Of a stretch of 16,923 nt of DNA, positions 13,880 to 16,923 are shown one piece after another (the stretch's first letter is position 1; every line of letters starts with the position of its first letter). The translations under genes were made by a program, and so were the position numbers. The notes under the pieces were generated by a model. That model was not told where the DNA came from, made no database searches, and was given only the letters and a program-made list of their open reading frames with translations. This DNA is from Planctomycetaceae bacterium (GTDB taxonomy: Bacteria > Planctomycetota > Planctomycetia > Pirellulales > Thermoguttaceae): positions 1-16,923 of the forward strand of contig JAIRPZ010000329.1 in the NCBI GenBank assembly GCA_031256755.1. The letters are read 5' to 3'.

Positions 13880-15235
13880 TCACGCCATTATTTCGCGAAG
13901 GAGTCCGGCGGACGAAGCCGGAGGCATATAGGGAACCTTGATCCCTTTTTCATTGGATAACGGCGAGTTCGGATCGATTCCCAGATTTTGATAAAGACTT
14001 CCCAAAAGGTCTTGCGGCTCCACAGGACGCACAGCGACTTTTTGTCCCTTTTCGTCCGATGCACCGACAACTTTTCCCCCTCGGAAACCTCCTCCGGCAA
14101 GCAGAACGTTGAAACATTCGCTGTGATGACCTCTGCCGCCGAACCAAGGAGAATCCCAGCCGATTTTCGGCGTTCTCCCGAATTCTCCTCCCCACCAGAC
14201 GATGGTCGAATCGAGCAGTCCCGAATCGGCGAGTTCCTTCAAGAGCATTGACAAGCCGCGATCCCATTCTCCCTGCCGCCGCGTTAATGTTTCAAAATGC
14301 CGTTTATGCGTGTCCCAGCCGCGGTAGTTGATCGTGATATACGGCACGCCTAACTGAACCAAACGGCGCGCGGTCAAACAGGACTGCCCGAACCAGTTTC
14401 GACCGTATCCGTCGCGCACCACATCCGGTTCCGTGCCGAGATTAAAAATTTTGACCGCATCCCCCAGCATCAGTTGATAAGCGTTTTTCCTTGCCGTTTC
14501 TATTTCTTCCATTAGCGGAACGTTTTCCGCGGCATGGCTGAATGTGTCCAGCGACTCCAGCAGCGATTTCCGTTCCGACTGACGTTTTTCCGTGATTCCC
14601 TCAACAACATAACCGGAAACCAGAAAGGGGGTCCGGCTCGGATCGCCTCCGGTTACAAACGGTTTGTATTTCGGACCTAAAAAACCGGATTCCGAAAACC
14701 GTCCCTGTGCGGTTGTCAAAACCACATACGGCGGCACCGGCAGATCATAACCTGCGTCGTGACCTTTGACTTTGGAAATCACCGCTCCCGCACCCGGATA
14801 CACAATGTTTCCTCCCGGCATGCGTCCCGTCTGCATCATATACGATGCCTGTTCGTGATGATTGGTGCCGTGCGTCATACTGCGGACAACCGAATAAAGA
14901 TCGGCACACTGCGCCAGCATCGGCAGCGATTGACTGATTTCCATGCCCGGCACATTGGTTTGAAGCGGTTTGTCCCATGAACCGCAGAAGTCCTTTCCGG
15001 CAGCCGGTTTCGGATCAAATGTCTCCAAATGACTCGGACCGCCCCACATCCAAATCTGAATCACCGATTTCGCCTTTCCCGGACGGAACGTCTCTTGTTT
15101 TGCGGCGGAAACAACGGACTCATCGTCCGCCGCAATATCGTTACAAAAATGTTTTCCCGCAGCGGACAAACCGAGTCCCAAAAGACCGGCGGTCTTCAGC
15201 CATTCACGCCGATTGCTTTGCATTGTTTTTGTCAT
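13880..15235 (-). CDS. DUF1501 family protein with Tat-like leader
   Basis: The 451-residue protein opens with a twin-arginine-like leader (SNRREWLKTAGLLGLGLSAA, about residues 7-26). It then shows DUF1501 features, including IQIWMWGGPSHLETFDPKP, MTHGTNHHEQASYMMQTGR, NYRGWDTHKRHFETL and WWGGEFGRTPKI. The family is distantly related to sulfatases and alkaline phosphatases and is greatly expanded in planctomycetes; its biochemical role is not established. It is encoded between its usual partners, a DUF1549/DUF1553 protein upstream and a PPC protein downstream. The ATG at 15235 is preferred; a GTG seven codons earlier and an ATG four codons later (15223) are alternatives. No Shine-Dalgarno site is seen. 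The 110 bases between this gene and the preceding stop hold no obvious gene or terminator. Confidence 0.9.
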   Translation of the reverse strand: MTKTMQSNRREWLKTAGLLGLGLSAAGKHFCNDIAADDESVVSAAKQETFRPGKAKSVIQIWMWGGPSHLETFDPKPAAGKDFCGSWDKPLQTNVPGMEISQSLPMLAQCADLYSVVRSMTHGTNHHEQASYMMQTGRMPGGNIVYPGAGAVISKVKGHDAGYDLPVPPYVVLTTAQGRFSESGFLGPKYKPFVTGGDPSRTPFLVSGYVVEGITEKRQSERKSLLESLDTFSHAAENVPLMEEIETARKNAYQLMLGDAVKIFNLGTEPDVVRDGYGRNWFGQSCLTARRLVQLGVPYITINYRGWDTHKRHFETLTRRQGEWDRGLSMLLKELADSGLLDSTIVWWGGEFGRTPKIGWDSPWFGGRGHHSECFNVLLAGGGFRGGKVVGASDEKGQKVAVRPVEPQDLLGSLYQNLGIDPNSPLSNEKGIKVPYMPPASSAGLLREIMA

Positions 15236-15345
15236 AGATGTTTTTATCGTAAGCACTTTATGAAACAGGAATGTTTTGTAATGGTGTCTTGTTCTGTAAT
15301 TTGTTCATTGTGTATTGTTCATGGTATGGTTCAGACACCATGCGG

Positions 15346-16923
15346 TCAATGTTTGCATAAAAATTCTTTGGTATTGAGCAAACTCCATGCCGTGTCTTGG
15401 AGTTTTTGCAGCACTTGCTTATCGGTTCGCCGGAATTCTTCCGCAATGATCTGCTGTTCTTTTTCGGTGGGATAGCGTGAAAGAAATGTCAGCCACAGTT
15501 CGTCCTGAATTTTTCGGAGACCGTCCGTCCGGCGAGGAATGTTCCGGTATTGCTGCACATAACGGGAAACCCATTGATTGACTTCGGTCGAGTTGAGGAA
15601 AAATAATTGTTGAGATTCCGTTACATTATTATTCCGATCCGATTCGGTTCCGGTGTCGCGTGAAGAGCGTCCGAACATTTCAAGAAAAGAACTCGTAATA
15701 CCGGCATCCGGCAGTAAAACCGTACGTGTGCGGCGCGGAATGTAAGTGAACGGTTCCGGCACTTCACTGACGTAACCGACCGGCAAATCAAAAATCTGTG
15801 CGAGAACATCTTGCAGCACTTCGGCTTCGATACGCCGTACCGGATAGGCTGCAAACAACGCCGCTGCATCGGGCTGCGGAGCGGTTGGAATGGAGGATTG
15901 CTGATAGGCACCGGAATTCAGAATCAAACGGTAAAGATGTTTAAGATCGTATTTTGACTTCACCAATTCGGAACAAAGATAACGGATCAGTTCCTGATGC
16001 GCCGGCGGCACGGGTGTTTTGGAATCTTCGGGGTCGGGGATCAATCCGCTGCCGAACAGCCACGTCCAAATCCGATTGACGGCGGTTCGGTGAAAATCTT
16101 CGTTCTTCGGTGAAAGAAGCCAATCCGCAAACGCACACCGCGGATCGCTGTCCGGTGCGAGGCGTGCCTGCGTGCCGTCGGGAAAAACAACCGTCTCTGA
16201 ATCCGGCGGTTTCCTGTCCCAATAGACAATCTCTTCTTTCCACTGCGCTGTTTCTTTATAGCCGATACGGGAAAAAAAGACCGCCAGTTGTTTCTGCTTT
16301 TCGTCTGACCAAGAGAGAATATCGGCACCGAGAAAAGTTCGGGCAACGGTTTCCGCCAGCGTTCCGGCATCTTTTGCGGGAACTGCCCGGTAAAAATTGA
16401 CCGCACCGTCGCGGAAATTACTGCCGCTCGCCGTCAACAGTTCGCGGACAAAATGGTCATAAGGTTTGTTTTCGGCAACCGACCGGTGAATCCACTGATA
16501 ATAACAGACAGCACCGTTGGGCCAAAGATTGATCGGAAACTCGGATTTCACACGCAGCAGATCGCACCACCGCATGGTTTGGAAATCAGTGAAATCCTGA
16601 TGTTCCAGCAATTTGTCGATTAGTTTTTTCCGTTTATCGGTTCCTTTTTCTGCCAAAAACGTTTTGACTTCCGCCGCTGCCGGAAGTGTGCCGGTTGCGT
16701 CCAGATAAACCCGGCGGATGAATACCGCATCGCTGCACCGTCCTGCGGGGACAATCCGGCGGCGTTGCAGTGATTCCCGCAGCAGCGTATCAATTTCGTT
16801 TTGCACCGCAAACTCTTCTCCCGTGTCAAAGGGATGTGTGCGGTGCGGCGTATTTTCGGCGGCGAAAATAAACGGACATAAAAAGAATATCCCTGAAAAA
16901 AGCAAAGACCAAAGTCCCTGCCC
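15346..16923 (-). CDS. DUF1549/DUF1553 protein, 5' end beyond the window
   Basis: The visible part is about 525 residues. After a hydrophobic signal-like start, the DUF1549 block runs through FIRRVYLDATGTLP and FQTMRWCDLLRVKSE (about residues 60-160 counted from the TTG at 16905). The DUF1553 block includes PVRRIEAEVLQDVLAQIFD and FLEMFGRSSRDTGTESDRNN near the C-terminus. The family is planctomycete-typical, exported and of unknown biochemistry, nearly always beside a DUF1501 gene as here. The frame stays open from 16905 to the right edge and the hydrophobic segment extends with it, so the true start is probably outside. The CxxCH segment that usually follows the VARxFLG motif is missing, and no cytochrome c domain is seen at the visible N-terminus. 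Confidence 0.88.
   Translation of the reverse strand, partial: GQGLWSLLFSGIFFLCPFIFAAENTPHRTHPFDTGEEFAVQNEIDTLLRESLQRRRIVPAGRCSDAVFIRRVYLDATGTLPAAAEVKTFLAEKGTDKRKKLIDKLLEHQDFTDFQTMRWCDLLRVKSEFPINLWPNGAVCYYQWIHRSVAENKPYDHFVRELLTASGSNFRDGAVNFYRAVPAKDAGTLAETVARTFLGADILSWSDEKQKQLAVFFSRIGYKETAQWKEEIVYWDRKPPDSETVVFPDGTQARLAPDSDPRCAFADWLLSPKNEDFHRTAVNRIWTWLFGSGLIPDPEDSKTPVPPAHQELIRYLCSELVKSKYDLKHLYRLILNSGAYQQSSIPTAPQPDAAALFAAYPVRRIEAEVLQDVLAQIFDLPVGYVSEVPEPFTYIPRRTRTVLLPDAGITSSFLEMFGRSSRDTGTESDRNNNVTESQQLFFLNSTEVNQWVSRYVQQYRNIPRRTDGLRKIQDELWLTFLSRYPTEKEQQIIAEEFRRTDKQVLQKLQDTAWSLLNTKEFLCKH

Overview
The window looks like a chromosomal piece of a planctomycete (Planctomycetota). The strongest evidence is the right-hand third. 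It carries the planctomycete-typical trio of a DUF1549/DUF1553 protein, a DUF1501 protein with a Tat-like leader, and a large secreted protein with pre-peptidase C-terminal (PPC) domains, all on the minus strand in one apparent operon. Shine-Dalgarno sites are scarce, GTG starts are common and base composition is moderate. No rRNA, tRNA, CRISPR array, prophage or insertion sequence was seen.

Layout, left to right. (1) Positions 1-3079, minus strand: a siroheme/sulfite group read as cobA (uroporphyrinogen-III C-methyltransferase), then a secreted GH5-like glycoside hydrolase, then a small siroheme sulfite/nitrite reductase, then the first codons of a gene cut by the left edge. CobA makes the siroheme precursor that the reductase needs, so the glycosidase between them is the odd member. 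(2) Positions 3080-3538: a 459-bp intergenic region with an inverted-repeat cluster, two strong hairpins with T-runs, a possible small RNA and a consensus sigma-70 promoter. (3) Positions 3539-5290, plus strand: an orphan HybB/NrfD-type membrane quinol-interacting subunit and a minimal FlgD. (4) Positions 5283-7528: an anti-sigma-like membrane protein (minus) divergent from a DUF58 protein (plus). (5) Positions 7608-9073, minus strand: a LOG-family protein and a WD40-like gene interrupted by an in-frame TAG. (6) Positions 9209-11459: a secreted cyclophilin (plus) convergent with rsmA (minus). (7) Positions 11566 to the right edge: the planctomycete trio.

Two themes stand out. First, three minus-strand genes (the anti-sigma-like gene, the WD40-like gene and rsmA) have a -10 hexamer exactly six bases before the start codon, with a -35-like hexamer 16-17 bases further up. 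Transcription would begin on the first base of the start codon, so their mRNAs would be leaderless. Second, several genes depart from their family pattern: a C-x4-C cluster motif in the sulfite reductase, a lysine/arginine-rich tail on the glycosidase that overlaps a promoter-like site, a DUF1549 protein without the usual CxxCH segment, and an apparent nonsense mutation in the WD40-like gene. All calls come from reading the sequence; no database search was run.
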